Positions 50,422 to 62,859 are shown, numbered from the stretch's first letter. The stretch is DNA of 64,000 nt from Manihot esculenta (GCF_001659605.2 NC_035178.2:1915091-1979090), one strand, 5' to 3'. A program made the numbers and translations. The notes: generated by a model from the letters alone, not told the origin.

Positions 50422-51131
50422 TGTTAGAGATAATGTTGGTTTGATTTTAAAATCACAGTCAAAATCAATTACTTGAATTTATCTTCTATTATAACTCTGT
50501 TAGAGATAATGTTAGTTTAGTTTTGGAATCACAATCAAAATCAACCACTTAAATTTATCTTCTATTATAATTCTATTAGCTTTATGTTGGTTGAAATCTT
50601 TGCATATTGGACTCAAATTGTTCACTCTTAGCCAAATTGCTCAGTTGTCTCAAAGCCAAGTGGAGAACTCAGTGGGTAATCAGATTCGAGAAAATTTGAA
50701 GAGGGACTCTCAAGCACTGGCCTTGTGGAATTTAGCTCAAGAAGGGAAGACTCACCAATTTTGAATGGATAATGATCTAATTTTGACGAGGAAAAATCGA
50801 GTATATGTGCCAAAGGTATAAAATGTCAGAACACTATTATTCAAAGAATACCACGATACGCTATGGGTTGGACATTCTGGTTGGCGACGCAAGCTAGTTT
50901 TGCTAAAACAGGGCTATTATTGGCCTCACATGGAAGATGATGTGAAAGAGTTACACAAAAACTTGTTTGGTGTGTCAACAGAATAAAGTGGATAGACAAA
51001 AACCGGCGGATCTTTTACAACCTCTACTAATTCCAAACAGATCTTGAGAAAGCGTTTCCTTAAATTATATCTATTTATGTCACACTCGTATCAAAAATAA
51101 AATAAATTTTCATTTTAATAAAATTTCTTTA
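50422..51131 (+). repeat. Copia 3' LTR split by a gypsy fragment
   Basis: 50422-50614 carries two about 88-bp tandem copies of the LTR start (GTTAGAGATAATGTTGGTTT and a variant) and runs to ATTGGACTC. 51059-51131 resumes at TTAAATTATATCTATTTATG, matching the LTR end before the primer site. The gap holds unrelated gypsy sequence. Confidence 0.75.
50615..51058 (+). pseudogene. Ty3/gypsy integrase zinc-finger fragment
   Basis: The frame around 50845-50960 reads FKEYHDTLWVGHSGWRRKLV and LLKQGYYWPHMEDDVKEL, the HHCC region of a gypsy integrase. The second Cys pair is disrupted and stops follow. Upstream, 50640-50760 reads like the linker between RNase H and integrase. There is no LTR or other part of a gypsy element at either edge. 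Confidence 0.8.
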
Positions 51132-51409
51132 AAATTAACCAATTGTTTGATTTTCAATAAAAAATTTACAAACTGACATTAATAATAATAATAAAAAAAT
51201 GTCCCCACATTCGTTTTAAAGATTCCCAACTAGCAGAGGCCTTCTACTTTTGTCAATTCTCATGACACATTGATGTTTGTTCTCTTATGCTCATACACAG
51301 ACGTGTATAGATGTATATTTGTCATGTTATAAATAATAAAAATTAATAAACCATTGATGTAGAATAACTAACTGAATCGTAGGCGTATGTTATATATATA
51401 TATTAGCTT

Positions 51410-52352
51410 TTATTCATAACACAACAATATATTTTTTTTTAACATGAAAAAAGGAAATTTTATTAAATCATGGACCTGAATATCAGGTCCCACCGCTGGT
51501 AAAATAGTTTTTGTATAAGAGAGATTTGTTACTCCAACACTCACCATAGCCTGTACTGAAGCAAGCGAGCCATCTTCCACTCTAGCTCTTTTCTTTCCAT
51601 CCACAACAAATTCTTCCTCAACAGCTGCCAAACCAGAAGCATCCCCAGGTTGAACACAGTACCAAACTCTTCTTTATTTTTTGATCACACATCAGTCCAG
51701 GTCGTAGTACCATCCAAAGAAGCACTAGTTGCATCACGGAGCCATTGCTGATTATCAGAGTAAACAGAACTCCTTGAGGAAGCACGCAACCATAGTCCCC
51801 ATCCAAATTCTTTAATCGGATTATCAAGATCCATATTAGGGGAATTAAATAGCATATCACAAAACGGGTCAGTATGACCTAATTTGCCACACAGATACTA
51901 AAAAGTTGGCAATTTCTCATATTTAAAATTAACCAAAACCTCAGAACCATCCTTATTGCGAAACCTTTTTTTACGCTTCAAAGGCAACCCACATCCATCC
52001 GTGCACGAACTCTCTTAAACTTCCGACCAGCATCCTTATTCTTAGGATCATATGCAACAAACAAACCAATAAAATCTCCCACAGTCTTCCCAACTTGTTC
52101 CGTCATAAGACCAGCAACATCATGTACTTGAACCCAGAATTTCAAAAAGAATAGTGGAACATCCTGTGGAAGAGTATCCGTAGAGATTTTGTCCAACACC
52201 AATAGATGATTTTTAAACGACCATGGACAACACATCCAAGCCCATCGAAAGTCTAGGACATGAAAGAACTGAAACATAAAAATCCTAGGTTCAACCTCAG
52301 ACGCATAAACACCACGTCTTGATTGCCATAGGTCAAGAAGAGTAGTTTGCAT
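51410..52352 (-). pseudogene. LINE ORF1-like DUF4283/zinc-knuckle remnant
   Basis: 52352-51978 encodes a DUF4283 domain (FMFQFFHVLDFRWAWMCCPW, SFKNHLLVLDKIS, FFLKFWVQVHDVAGLM, GKTVGDFIGLFVAYDPKNKD). After a frame change it continues with a zinc-knuckle-like YLCGKLGHTDPFCD whose first Cys position is a TAG stop, then FGWGLWLRASSRSS, then a further shifted part to 51410 (VVDGKKRARVEDGSL). DUF4283 with a CCHC knuckle is the ORF1 of plant L1-type LINEs, sometimes domesticated. Stops and shifts show a dead fragment. No reverse transcriptase follows. Confidence 0.75.
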
Positions 52353-52359
52353 AGCCTTA

Positions 52360-53157
52360 AAATTAATCCCACGACTCGTCTATTATTCTTTTTTTTTTTT
52401 AAATATAATGATGACCGTGAGTGATTTTGATAAAGAAATATTTAGACTCAAGAGTTTTAATCAATATCATTCGGATAAGAGGAAAAATAAGTTAAAAATT
52501 TAAAATTTTTATTGAAAATTTTCAAATATTGAAAAGTGAATTTGTAATAATCGAGATAGACTATTTATAATAGAAATAAAACACTAATAAACAAAATTAC
52601 GAAAATATTCAAAATATCTAAAAAAATAATTAAAATGTAAAATTCACATCTAAACGATGAAATTTTCATATCGAACTTTGTAACGAGACTTGCGGCTCTC
52701 GTTACACTTTTAAAAGTCGTACGTTTCGAAATTTTCTTTTTAAAAAATTATCATGAATCTCTATTGGACGTCGACAGTAAAAATTAGATCCGGTCTAAAT
52801 CTGTCGTATAGTTAAAAACTAATTGTTCCATGTGAGATTTGATGAGCATTTATACATACACACTAAAACATTAGGTAGATGTTGACATTTTGGAGTTAAT
52901 TCAGCATAAAGCAAGGTCTCTGTTAATTAAAAAAAAAATAATTAAAAACTCAATTGAGCTTGAATATCTTTTTTAAAATATTTATTTTAAAGCATGACTA
53001 AATAGGAGGCCCACCATCTAATTATGGCGAAATGTCATTTTAATGAATTTTATTTTATTTTTTTAATAAATTTATTCAATGAAAACCTAAATCAATCGAG
53101 AGACAGTGGATTTTAAACAAAACAAAATACTTATATTATAATATAGTGAAGTGATCC
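52360..53157. other. AT-rich intergenic, 3' of the P450 gene
   Basis: No exon seen. 53157 downward should include the P450 3' UTR. Confidence 0.5.
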
Positions 53158-55473
53158 TTAATCAGGAGTAATAGGTGTTACATGTATTGGACAACCAGTT
53201 CTTAATCTAGAAAAAAGGGCCCATTTTTCAATACTGGAGTCTGAATCTACCACCTTCCACCTGCATAAATTAGTTAATTTTTATTCTACTAATTACTATA
53301 ATTAAGTCAAATTAAATTTATGTCAAAATAATAAAACAGAAAGAAAATTAAAACTCACTTGTATGAGGTGACGAGACGGTGGAGGAAAACTAGCATCATG
53401 GCTCTACCCATGTTCATTCCCAGGCATGTCCTTCCTCCCATTCCAAATGCCAAGAAACTATATGGCCTAGATTCATCCTAAAACAACATTCGATTTAGTA
53501 ATAATGCCTAAGGAATTTAATTAATAAAGTTTCATAAAATCTATATGCAGAGTAGACTCACATCAAATCTTGAAGGATTGAAAGTGTTGGGTTTCTCATA
53601 TAGAATGGGATCACAATGTATTGATTTGGCATCAACGTTAATGTTCCACCCTTTCATTATTTTAAATCCTACATATATGACAAAAACCACAAAGACAAAA
53701 AATTAAATTAAATTCAAGAAATTACATAATTTGATTAGAGGGTATTGGAAGGCAAACCTTCAATCTCACATTCATCAAGTGACAATCTTGGGAACCATGG
53801 TACTATAGATGCCAACCTTAGGGATTCTTTGACTACCTGTTTTTCATTAGCATTAACATTTTTTTTTTCACTTGAAAAAATTGAATATAATCCAATCAAA
53901 GATCATTCTCAGTTGAAAAAACAAAAGGAAAAGAAAACCCAAATCATCAAATCCAAAATCCACCTCTGGGAAATTAATCCTGGTTTTGTGTACCTTGGAA
54001 GCATAAGGCATCTCATTAAGATCTTCCAGAGTAACAAATGGCCTCTTTGATGTTTTGTGTGCAATGTGAAATTGCTCAGCCTGCTCCAATCAAACAAACA
54101 ACATTGATTGACTTTAGTTACTCGCTTAGTAGTCAGATAAATCATAAGGAAAAATAATATAATTTAAAACTTACAGAAAGTCTGTCTAAAACATCTTGAT
54201 TTTCGCCAAGATACTTGACCATCCATGTGATAGCGCTTGCTGTTGTGTCTTGACCTGCATTAATGCATATAAGGCAAAATTTACCTACACTAGGTCTATT
54301 ACGTACCAAAGACACAAACATGTAGTACCCTGCCGAGTATTCGGTAATCACACTATCTAAAAGGCTCAACCCTGTTTCTCACCTGCAATAATCATGGTTA
54401 ATATATTATCCTTGATTTCTGAATCTGTCAGCTTGGAGACTTGTTCAGAACATGCTTTATCATCGTTGCCTGTCATAAGCTGTTGCAAAAAATCTTGTTT
54501 ATTGTTGGGATGTGAGCATCTTCTTCTTTCAGCCATTATCATCTCTAGCTTGCTCATGATTCTTTTCCTGGCCTGAAAATGTGATTTGTCCATAACCAGT
54601 TTGGGATGAATAAATTGTATCCTGAGAATCAAGAGTTCCATAACTATTATATATGTAGGAGATTACCTTGAGCCCTTTGTAGAATCTAGTCCAGGGAAAC
54701 CTCAGAGGAAATGCCAACATCGCTTCACAAACGTGGGTTATGTCCTGTTGCAACATTTCTAGTTCTTGTCCATCTTCTATGCTCATCAAAATCTTGCACA
54801 TGGCTCTGAAGGTTATCTGCGAAGCAAGTAGAGTATCAAAATTGAACAAGTTAGGCCTCAAAATTTGGACCCATGATGCCCAAATCAATTGAGTTTGAGG
54901 CATGTGCATGTAGTCCATTATAAATCAATTGGGTCAACCGATCAAGTGAACTATGGACCAACTCTATATATTGGCATCACATTTGAGGCCCAGAGAGTTG
55001 AAAACAAGTAAATTAGCTGATAAATAACCAAATAAATAAATAAATAAATATATATATATATATATAAAACTGTGGGACCTTAAGTGCATGGTCAAGTACA
55101 ATGACAGTGCCCTTATTTTCCCAGGTGTGAAGACTTTCCACGATTAGTTGATCAAATTGTTGGATGAAAAATGAAAGCGAATTGGTGGAGAAGAGATTTA
55201 TGAGTCTGCTACGTATGAGCTTGTGGTGCTGGTGAGAAGCACACAGTAGGCTTTGGTCTCCAACAAGCTCTGCAATTGATTTTATGTATCTCTTGCTAAA
55301 TTTACCCGATTCATTGTTTAAGATTGCCTTAGCTGACTCCATACTCGAAACAAAAACATGGGTCTGCCCGAATATATTGGTCTTGAAGCAATTTCCATAC
55401 CTGTACTCGAAATAAAATCACAATTCTTCTTTTATTTTTTCATTTTTTTCATTAAACCATATTCATAAATGTC

Positions 55474-55506
<33 letters not shown>

Positions 55507-55793
55507 AAGCGGCGAATCCTGACAAAGTCATAGAAACCTTTGGCACAATTGATAGCAGCCATGAACTGTAGGGTCTCTCCAATCAAGGGGAGTCCTTGGC
55601 TACCAGGAGGAATTTGAGACATGGATTCCTGATGAGGAAACAACAGCATCTTCACAAATTGGCAAATTGAAAAAACTAAAATACACATAACAAGTGCTGC
55701 GAATAAACAAAGACAAGGATGTGCATCGGGCCAAAGTAGAGAATTAAGCATTTTGGTTAGAATTATATTGTGGTGGACGATGTTGAAGAACAT
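53158..55793 (-). CDS. Cytochrome P450 of the CYP85 clan (CYP722-like)
   Basis: Ten exons (55504-55793, 55079-55400, 54667-54816, 54383-54572, 54175-54254, 53994-54080, 53758-53836, 53562-53668, 53359-53477, 53158-53260) close in frame to 508 residues from the first Met, or 494 from the Met at 55751. One N-terminal membrane anchor (CLFAALVMCILVFSICQF) precedes the proline hinge (IPPGSQGLPLIGETLQF). Numbering from 55751: I-helix AGQDTT (303-308), ExxR KESLR (E363, R366), NPSRF, and heme loop FGMGGRTCLG with C439. All key P450 residues are present, so an ER-bound monooxygenase is expected. The many-exon structure and the GETLQF region are typical of CYP85-clan enzymes that modify triterpenoids, ABA, brassinosteroids or strigolactones. 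CYP722 is my best guess from memory of the family; the substrate is not known. Confidence 0.9.
55040..55066. repeat. (TA)n microsatellite in a P450 intron
   Basis: AAAT repeats followed by TA repeats just inside the intron after exon 2. Length is probably variable. Confidence 0.8.
55471..55502. repeat. A run at the P450 first intron donor
   Basis: An about 32-base A tract on the plus strand starts two bases from the splice donor of exon 1, so the intron opens GT followed by a long T run. The donor is still GT. Confidence 0.85.
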
Positions 55794-56415
55794 TAATGCT
55801 AAAGCTTTCTAGTAGTGTATGTTATTCCCTTCTCCTATAAATATTGGAAATTTGGGACACGTGTACGGTTCAGAATTTAGAATATAATGGGTGTTGGTGT
55901 TCTGGGCTACAAGCTCTTATATGGAGTTTGAATCTAAGGTTTTCAAAAAACGAGTGCCTTATTTTTATTAATTAAGATTTATTTCTCATAAAGAAAATAC
56001 TTGAGTATCATTTGTTTTAAATTGATATAAAAGAATGCAACCTTAAAAGATATTCATACATGATATTTAATTTGAATTTAAAAGTGAAAATTATTTTGAA
56101 AAAAAAAACTCTTAATTATAAAAATTTGCAACTGAAAATTATTAAATATATATTCTTTTTGTAATTCATATAGATGTGAATTTTAATTGACATAATTTAA
56201 AAAAAAATTTATATAGAAATATAAATGTAAAAATCCATTATTTTGTTACGTAGCAAGAATATTGAATTTGCTGCCTCATAGTGGCTGTCTCGTCAATCTT
56301 TTTATGTAATGCCCTAATTCCAACTTCAATCAATACTCCATTGTCAAATTGCAAAAACATAATGGGGAGGGGAATCATTAGAGGTATGGTTGCACCGTAA
56401 ATTCAAAATATTTTA
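55794..56415 (-). promoter_or_regulatory. Upstream region of the P450 gene
   Basis: On the minus strand a TATTTATAGG box lies at about 55836-55846, some 45-55 bp before the first ATG or about 90 bp before the second, which favours the second Met as start. The remainder is AT-rich without features. Confidence 0.45.
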
Positions 56416-57834
56416 TTTTTTTATTAATGTACTAATATAGTCATATTTAATCTTTATTAACAAAAATAAGATTAATTAGTTTTAAAAATAATATAGTAAT
56501 TTTAGTTGTTTAATTCTGATATATTAATATAAATGGATAATATATTCTGAAAAAGTAAATAACATTTATTATTTTTAAATATATTAACTAATTTTTAATA
56601 AATATGAAAAGTAGAATTAAATCTACTGAAAATTTAAAGAAATTATTTTATTGAAAAAAGTAATTTTTATAAAAATAGAAAATCTTATAATATATACTCT
56701 ACAAATTTTTATATATAACGTAACACAATAAATATTATTAAAAAAACCTTCCTAAATATAGGTGACTAAAAAATATTTAATAAATCATTAATTTTTATAA
56801 CGTAACACAATAAATATTATAAAAAGAACCTTCCTAAATATAGGTGACCAAAAAATATTTAATAAATTATTAATTTTTAATTTTAGTAAATAACTAATTA
56901 ATTTCTATTTTTATAATAAAAAATAAATTTTCAATTAAATATAATTATGACCAAAACTAAAGTCATGAGCTTATAAATTAAGCATTTAAAAACTTAATTT
57001 AAGTCGTTCATAGTAAGGATTTTTTTTTCAATTTTTTTAAAGAAATGATTTTTTTTTTTTTTAAGTAAAACTATTGATTATATTAATAAAATTTTACGAG
57101 AAATATCATCTCAAATAGAGAGATGATTATACCTAATAGATTTTCTAACCAAAATATAAGCAGTTAGAGTAGTCTTATGACAAATTTATCTAATATAAAT
57201 ATCAGTTATAGAGTTCAATAAAGATTTACAATCATTTAAAATCAAACTCTGCATAAGCTAATTTAGCAAAAATATTCCTTAAGTGTCTCTTTAAACTTTT
57301 GCATAAGACAATTTTGTAAAAATATTTCTCATTCTTTCTCATCTCTCGAGTATAAATCATTAAAGTCTTCCGAATAAAACCACGGAAAAAAGTTTCTACG
57401 AGATAAAACTCGAATAAGGTTTTAAGACTGACGTCGTCATCGTTGCAATTCTAGAAACCCATAATAACCAATAAATCTCTATTGAATATTACCTTCCGAA
57501 ACAATAAAATCAATAAAATTTAAAGAAAAACCAACTCTAGAAATAAATACGTGACTCTTCCACATTAATGAAAGGTCTTCTCCCGATTCTTGTATATTGA
57601 CTGAGAAGTAACTATTAAAATATAAAAAATTACGAAAAAATTCTATACGAGAATTAAAAATTTTTATTTCCATTAAAAATAAAATGTCCACTTATAACAA
57701 GTAACCAAATCCTTCAATACATTAACTGTCCGAGAATTATCGAGTTATCGGTAGTTCCAACACAGGATGATTATTACTTTTAGTTATTTCAACCTTTGAC
57801 GGGATGAGCCGCTTCACTGTTGTCTATCAAATTA
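56416..57834 (-). repeat. Tandem duplication, copy 1: LINE 5' ORF2 remnant
   Basis: Near-identical to 57835-59280, with an offset of 1419 bp at the left edge. Read on the minus strand it holds a LINE endonuclease start: SRTVNVLKDLVTCY, then FLMEIKIFNSRIEFFRNFLY (57680 down) and SGEDLSLMWKSHVFISRVGF, then a decayed GYYGF-like stretch. Numerous stops. No reverse transcriptase part is present. The remaining sequence is AT-rich. Confidence 0.75.
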
Positions 57835-59280
57835 TTTTTTTATTAATGTACTAATATAGTCATATTTAATCTTTATTAACAAAAATAAGATTAATTAGTT
57901 TTAAAAATAATATAGTAATTTTAGTTGTTTAATTCCGATATATTAATATAAATGGATAATATATTCTGAAAAAGTAAATAACATTTATTATTTTTAAATA
58001 TATTAACTAATTTTTAATAAATATGAAAAGTAGAATTAAATCTACTGAAAATTTAAAGAAATTATTTTATTGAAAAAAGTAATTTTTATAAAAATGGAAA
58101 ATCTTATAATATATACTCTATAAATTTTTATATATAACGTAACACAATAAATATTATTAAAAAAACCTTCCTAAATATAGGTGACCAAAAAATATTTAAT
58201 AAATCATTAATTTTTATTAGGTAACACAATAAATATTATAAAAAAAAACCTTCCTAAATATAGGGACCAAAAAATATTTAATAAATTTTTAATTTTTAAT
58301 TTTAGTAAATAACTAATTAATTTCTATTTTTATAATAAAAAATAAATTTTCAATTAAATATAATTATGACTAAAACTAAAGTCATGAGCTTATAAATTAA
58401 GCATTTAAAAACTTAATTTAAGTCGTTCATATAGTAAGGATTTTTTTTCAATTATTTTAAAGAAAGGATTTTTTTATTTTTTTTAAGTAAAATCATTATT
58501 ATATTAATTTTTTTTAAGTAAAACCATTGATTATATTAATAAAATTTCATGAGAGATATCATCCCAAATAGAGAGACGATTATACTTAATAGATTTTTTA
58601 GCCAAAATATGAGCCGTTAGAATAGTATTATGATAAATTTATCTAATATAAATATCAGTTATAGAATCCAACAAATATTTATAATTATTTAAAATCAAAT
58701 CATTGCATAAAATAATTTAGCAAAAATGCTTCTCAGTCTCTTTAAACCTTACCCTTGCATATAAGACAATTTGGCAAAAATGCTTCTCCTTCTTTCTCAT
58801 CTCTCGAGTATAAATAATTAAAATCTCCCAAATAAAGTTATGGAAAAAAGTTTGTACGAGATAAAACTCGATATTTTAAGACTGACGTCGTCGTTACAAT
58901 TTCGAAAACCCATAATATACAGTAAATTTTCATTGAATATTATCTTCCGAAATAATAAAATCAATAAAATTTAAAGAAAAGCCAACTCCAGAACACGTGA
59001 CTCTTCTACATTAATAAAAGGTCTCCTCCCAATCATTGTATATTGACCGAGAAGTAACCATCAAAATGTAAAAAATTACAAAAAAATTTCATATGAGAAC
59101 TAAAAATTTTTGTTTCCATTAAAAATAAAATGTTCGCCTGTAACTAGTAACCAAATCATTCAATATATTAACTGTCCGAGAATTATCGAGTCCTCGGTAG
59201 TTTCAACACAAGACGATTATTGCTTTTGGCTATCCCAACCTTTGACGGGATGAGTCGCTTCACTGTTATCTGTCAAATTA
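57835..59280 (-). repeat. Tandem duplication, copy 2: LINE 5' ORF2 remnant
   Basis: Second, directly adjacent copy. Both copies end at GACGGGATGAG(C/T)CGCTTCACTG followed by TCAAATTA. Copy 2 carries an extra about 30-bp piece near 58480-58520 and other small indels. The endonuclease part is more decayed than in copy 1. Confidence 0.75.
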
Positions 59281-60127
59281 ACATTAACATTCGCATATTG
59301 TTAGAGACATCCTGTTGAGAGGAAGCCTGTAATAATATTATGTTTAGTGTTTATTGGCCTTTTTTTAGCATCATCATTTATTTGGATTGCACTCTCCTCA
59401 TCAAGTTTAAAATTCTCGATTAATTTAGCCAATGTCTCGTTATAATAATCAGATTGGAAATATTTAATCAGAATTCAAAAATCAAAATAGATTAGAAGGA
59501 TACGAAGAGAATTTTTATTATCTTATATCTCCTTCCAAACAAGTAAAAATCGACTGTATAAATAACGGTCTCATTCATTAAATTTTTAAAATTAATATTA
59601 TTAAAAAATCAAAATAAATATTTCTTTATCTCTAATTTCATAATAGATACTTAAAAAGTTATATATATTTTAAAAATTAATTAAATTATATGTAAACAAT
59701 ATGTTACTGTACAGAAATCAAAATATTTATGAAATTTTTAATAGGGATCAGTAGAGAAACTTGCGAGTAACGATAAATATTAACTTTAATTATAAAATTA
59801 CAAAAATAAAAATAAAAGAAATTTTAAAATTAAAAGTAAAAAACAAGAGAAAAAACAAAAAAAGAGAACGTGATCAATTTGCGCACCTTCTCTTAAAGTG
59901 GCTTCGCCACTGGATCTCTCCTTGTGATTCTTTGAGATAAGGAAGTGTGCGAGCGTTAGTCTCTTAGGTTCTAAAACTGATAATAGTTTGAATTTCGATA
60001 TCGGAGATTTTTTATTTTTGAACTCTTTCTTCAGGTAATTATTTATCCTTTTTCTTCTTCTCGGTTTTTTTCCGGTCATCTGTTTGTTTATTTGGCAAGG
60101 TCTAATGAACTGTAGTGAGCTTACCAA
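59281..60127 (+). promoter_or_regulatory. Upstream region of IPK1
   Basis: AT-rich to about 59860. The following stretch (59870-60127, TTCTTCTTCTCGGTTTTTTC) is pyrimidine-rich and looks like a plant 5' leader. No clear TATA box was identified. Confidence 0.45.
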
Positions 60128-62859
60128 ATGGAGGTCAAATTAGAGAAAAAGGACGCAGCTGATTGGGTTTATAGAGGCGAAGGTGCTGCTAACTTAGTCC
60201 TCGCTTACGCCGGATCATCTCCCCTCTTTGTGAGTTCATCGACTCTTCATAAAATTTTTCCCTATTTTTTCCCATTGCAGTGTAATCAATTGCCTAATGT
60301 CATATAGAAAATTTATCAACCCTTGTTTGAACTGTTTTGCTGATATGCTATGTGTAATACTACAATAAGCAGAATGGGAAGGTAACGAGAATCCAAAAGA
60401 TAGCTAGGAACGGTTCTTCACATTGTCTGGATGATCACACAGTTTTAACAGAGCATGAAAGGTTGCTATGGAGAGAATTAGAAGAACTAGAATCATCTCC
60501 TACAAAAGAATTGGCGGAGTTGCTTTATGTTCGGCATGTCATGAGCCCTTTGTTGGGTCCCAAACACGTTGATGCTGGTGTATGCCTTTTCTTCTTGCTT
60601 TTTCTCGTGCTTACTTATTATTATTTTTTCCTTTTTAATGTAAAGCTGGTCCTCACTTTTGTTAATTTCCCGGGGTTCAATTTTTAATTTGGCGTCTTTA
60701 TGGTCCTTTGAACGCAGATATTTATAGAGTATAATCTATGTATGGGACTTGTGGGTATGATATTGGTTGTCTCTTTGTGAAGACGGTTTAGAAAACCACA
60801 TGTAACATTTGCTTAATCAATTTGTATAAAACAAATATGTTTAATGAGTTGTTTCTGTCCTTTTAACTTGGCAGATGCATGTCCTAGTTTCTAAAGAATT
60901 TCTTGAAACTATAGAGAAAAAAGTGAGCTGCCAGCGTCCTGCTTGGCGAGTTGATGCTGCCAAGATTAATACAGAATGTGATTTTGTGCTTATCATGACC
61001 GATCATTCTCTATTTCCTAATGGTAATTACTATATCATGTTCTCTGTGCTGTACTTCCCTTGGATAATTATAATCATTTTTTTTTCACAATTAACTAGTT
61101 AGAAAAAGAGTATATTTAATCTGATTGGCTGAGTTTAGTCCAAAGGATATTAATAGTTCAATTCTGTCTTCATGAAACTAAATTCTATTATATTTATTTT
61201 TCTTTGATGCAATCACCCCCTTTCTTTTATAGGTTTCTGACTTTTGAGTCAACATTAGGGCATAGTATACATGCTCCCTCACTATAATATGTGCAACTGA
61301 ATATAAACTACAGCCCCTATCACATGTAATAAATTTGTGAACAGAAGGTCCAAGATTTCCATAAACTGTTTAAAATTGGATTAATTTATTTTATCACATA
61401 ATATTTACAAATTGTAATTTATTGGGTGGCCTTCATTCCAGGTGTTCGTAATGCTGGGCCCTGCATATCTGTTGAAATAAAGGTATTGATGAGCAATTTA
61501 ATGTTTTTCACATTTATTTTCTGATTGATGTTAGTTTTGTTTGTTTGTGAGTGTTGTTTTTTCCTTATAGGCTTTATAACTTGCCTATTTGTTTCCATGA
61601 AGTAGCCCAAATGTGGATTTCTTCCTTTATCAAGATTCATGGCTGAAAGAAATGTCATTAAAAGGAGCACAACTCGTTTTAGATTACACCAAGTCCTAAA
61701 GTTGAGCCAACATGAGGTAATTTTCTACCCTTTATCTCATGGCGTAGTTGCTTCATGCTATATAGATTTACTGTGACAACAGTCATATGTTACTTGATCT
61801 GGTGAAACTACCGCTTTTCATATCAGTGTTGTTAATACTAGCTTAAAAGGCTTGTGAACCTCATTGATGAGGCCTTCTCACCATAATTCTGTCCTCTCAA
61901 ACATGATAATTTTTCAGATATTGGAGTTCAGCCAATATGATCCTCTGGATATTTTCTGTAGTTCCAAGGAAAGAATACATAAAGCTATCAATGATCTCTA
62001 CAATACTCCACAAAATAATTTCCGTGTGTTCTTAAATGGATCCATTATATTTGGGGGCTTGGGTGGTGGCACAAATAAAACTAGTATCATGATTGAAAAA
62101 GCTTTTGAAGATGCATTGAAGGGAGTCATCCAGGCAGAAGATGGTTTGCGTACAAGGAGTTTCATAGAGCTTGTTGCTGAGACAGTCTATAGCTCTCAAG
62201 TGCTGGATCGGCTTCTTGAAGTTCAAAAACTTGATAGTTTTGATATCGAAGGGGCAATTCATGCTTATTATAACATTATTTCTCAGCCTTGCATGGCATG
62301 TAGTGAATTGGATGAAGCAAGACTTCAACCTAGGTTTGCCTCGTTGCATTCCATTCCTTTGGATGAAAGCTTGAAGATTGTAAGGGATTTTTTAATAGCT
62401 GCAACTGCAAAAGACTGTAGTTTGATGATCAGTCTTAAACCAAGAGAAGATATGGATTTTGGGTCTCCATATAGCAATATATATCTGAAATCAACCCACC
62501 AAAACTTTGATTACAAGGTAGGCTTTTAACCTATTTCATTTTATCTTAAATTGCATAGTTGATATGAAGTTTCAGAAATTTGGCCAAAATCATGGTGGTA
62601 TTATTATTTGAACGCATACCGCTTAATCACTCTATCCATCAACAACTTGTGCCAAACCTTTGCTTATAGTTTGATTTTTTCATTTATGCTGCAACTTCCT
62701 TAGGTGAATTTCATTGACCTGGATTTGAAACCTTTAAAAAAGATGGAAACCTATTATGAAAAAGACAAGAAGATACTGAAGGCCTATTCTGAGGCAGCAG
62801 AAACAAAACATATTAAAGGCAACACTCTGGTTATGGAGGCTTATGAAACTGTAAATTGA
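60128..62859 (+). CDS. IPK1: Inositol-pentakisphosphate 2-kinase
   Basis: Seven exons (60128-60229, 60373-60579, 60875-61022, 61442-61482, 61606-61716, 61918-62517, 62704-62859) close to 454 residues, the length of plant IPK1. It starts MEVKLEKKDAADWVYRGEGA (glycine-rich nucleotide loop) with GAANLVLAYAGSSPLF. The family signature ISVEIKPKCGFLP spans the splice between exons 4 and 5, with RNVIKRSTTRFRLHQ following. The C-terminal lobe includes YDPLDIFCSSKERIHKAIND, QPCMACSELDEARLQPRFAS, TAKDCSLMISLKPRED and VNFIDLDLKPLKKMETYYEK. The enzyme phosphorylates InsP5 at position 2 using ATP to make InsP6 (phytate), the phosphate store and a signalling and mRNA-export cofactor. Exon 4 is only 41 bp. 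All phases close, so the gene appears intact. Confidence 0.96.

Larger units (their letters stand above)
46137..51131 (+). mobile_element. Degenerate Ty1/copia retrotransposon
   Basis: 5' LTR about 46137-46322, tRNA-Met primer site TGGTATCAGAG (46323-46333), decayed coding region, purine tract GCGGGGGA (50413-50420), and a 3' LTR from 50422. The 3' LTR is split by foreign DNA, with parts 50422-50614 and 51059-51131. Domain order gag, protease, integrase, RT, RNase H is the copia order. Many stops and frameshifts show it is old and inactive. Both ends contain a partly duplicated about 88-bp unit (AATCAACCACTTAAATTTAT), so the true 5' border may lie a little before 46137. Confidence 0.88.

Noticed and set aside
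61864..61917. In-frame upstream Met (MMRPSHHNS) at the start of IPK1 exon 6
   Set aside because: A TTTTCAG acceptor at 61917 places the exon start at ILEFSQYDP, which keeps the phase with exon 5.
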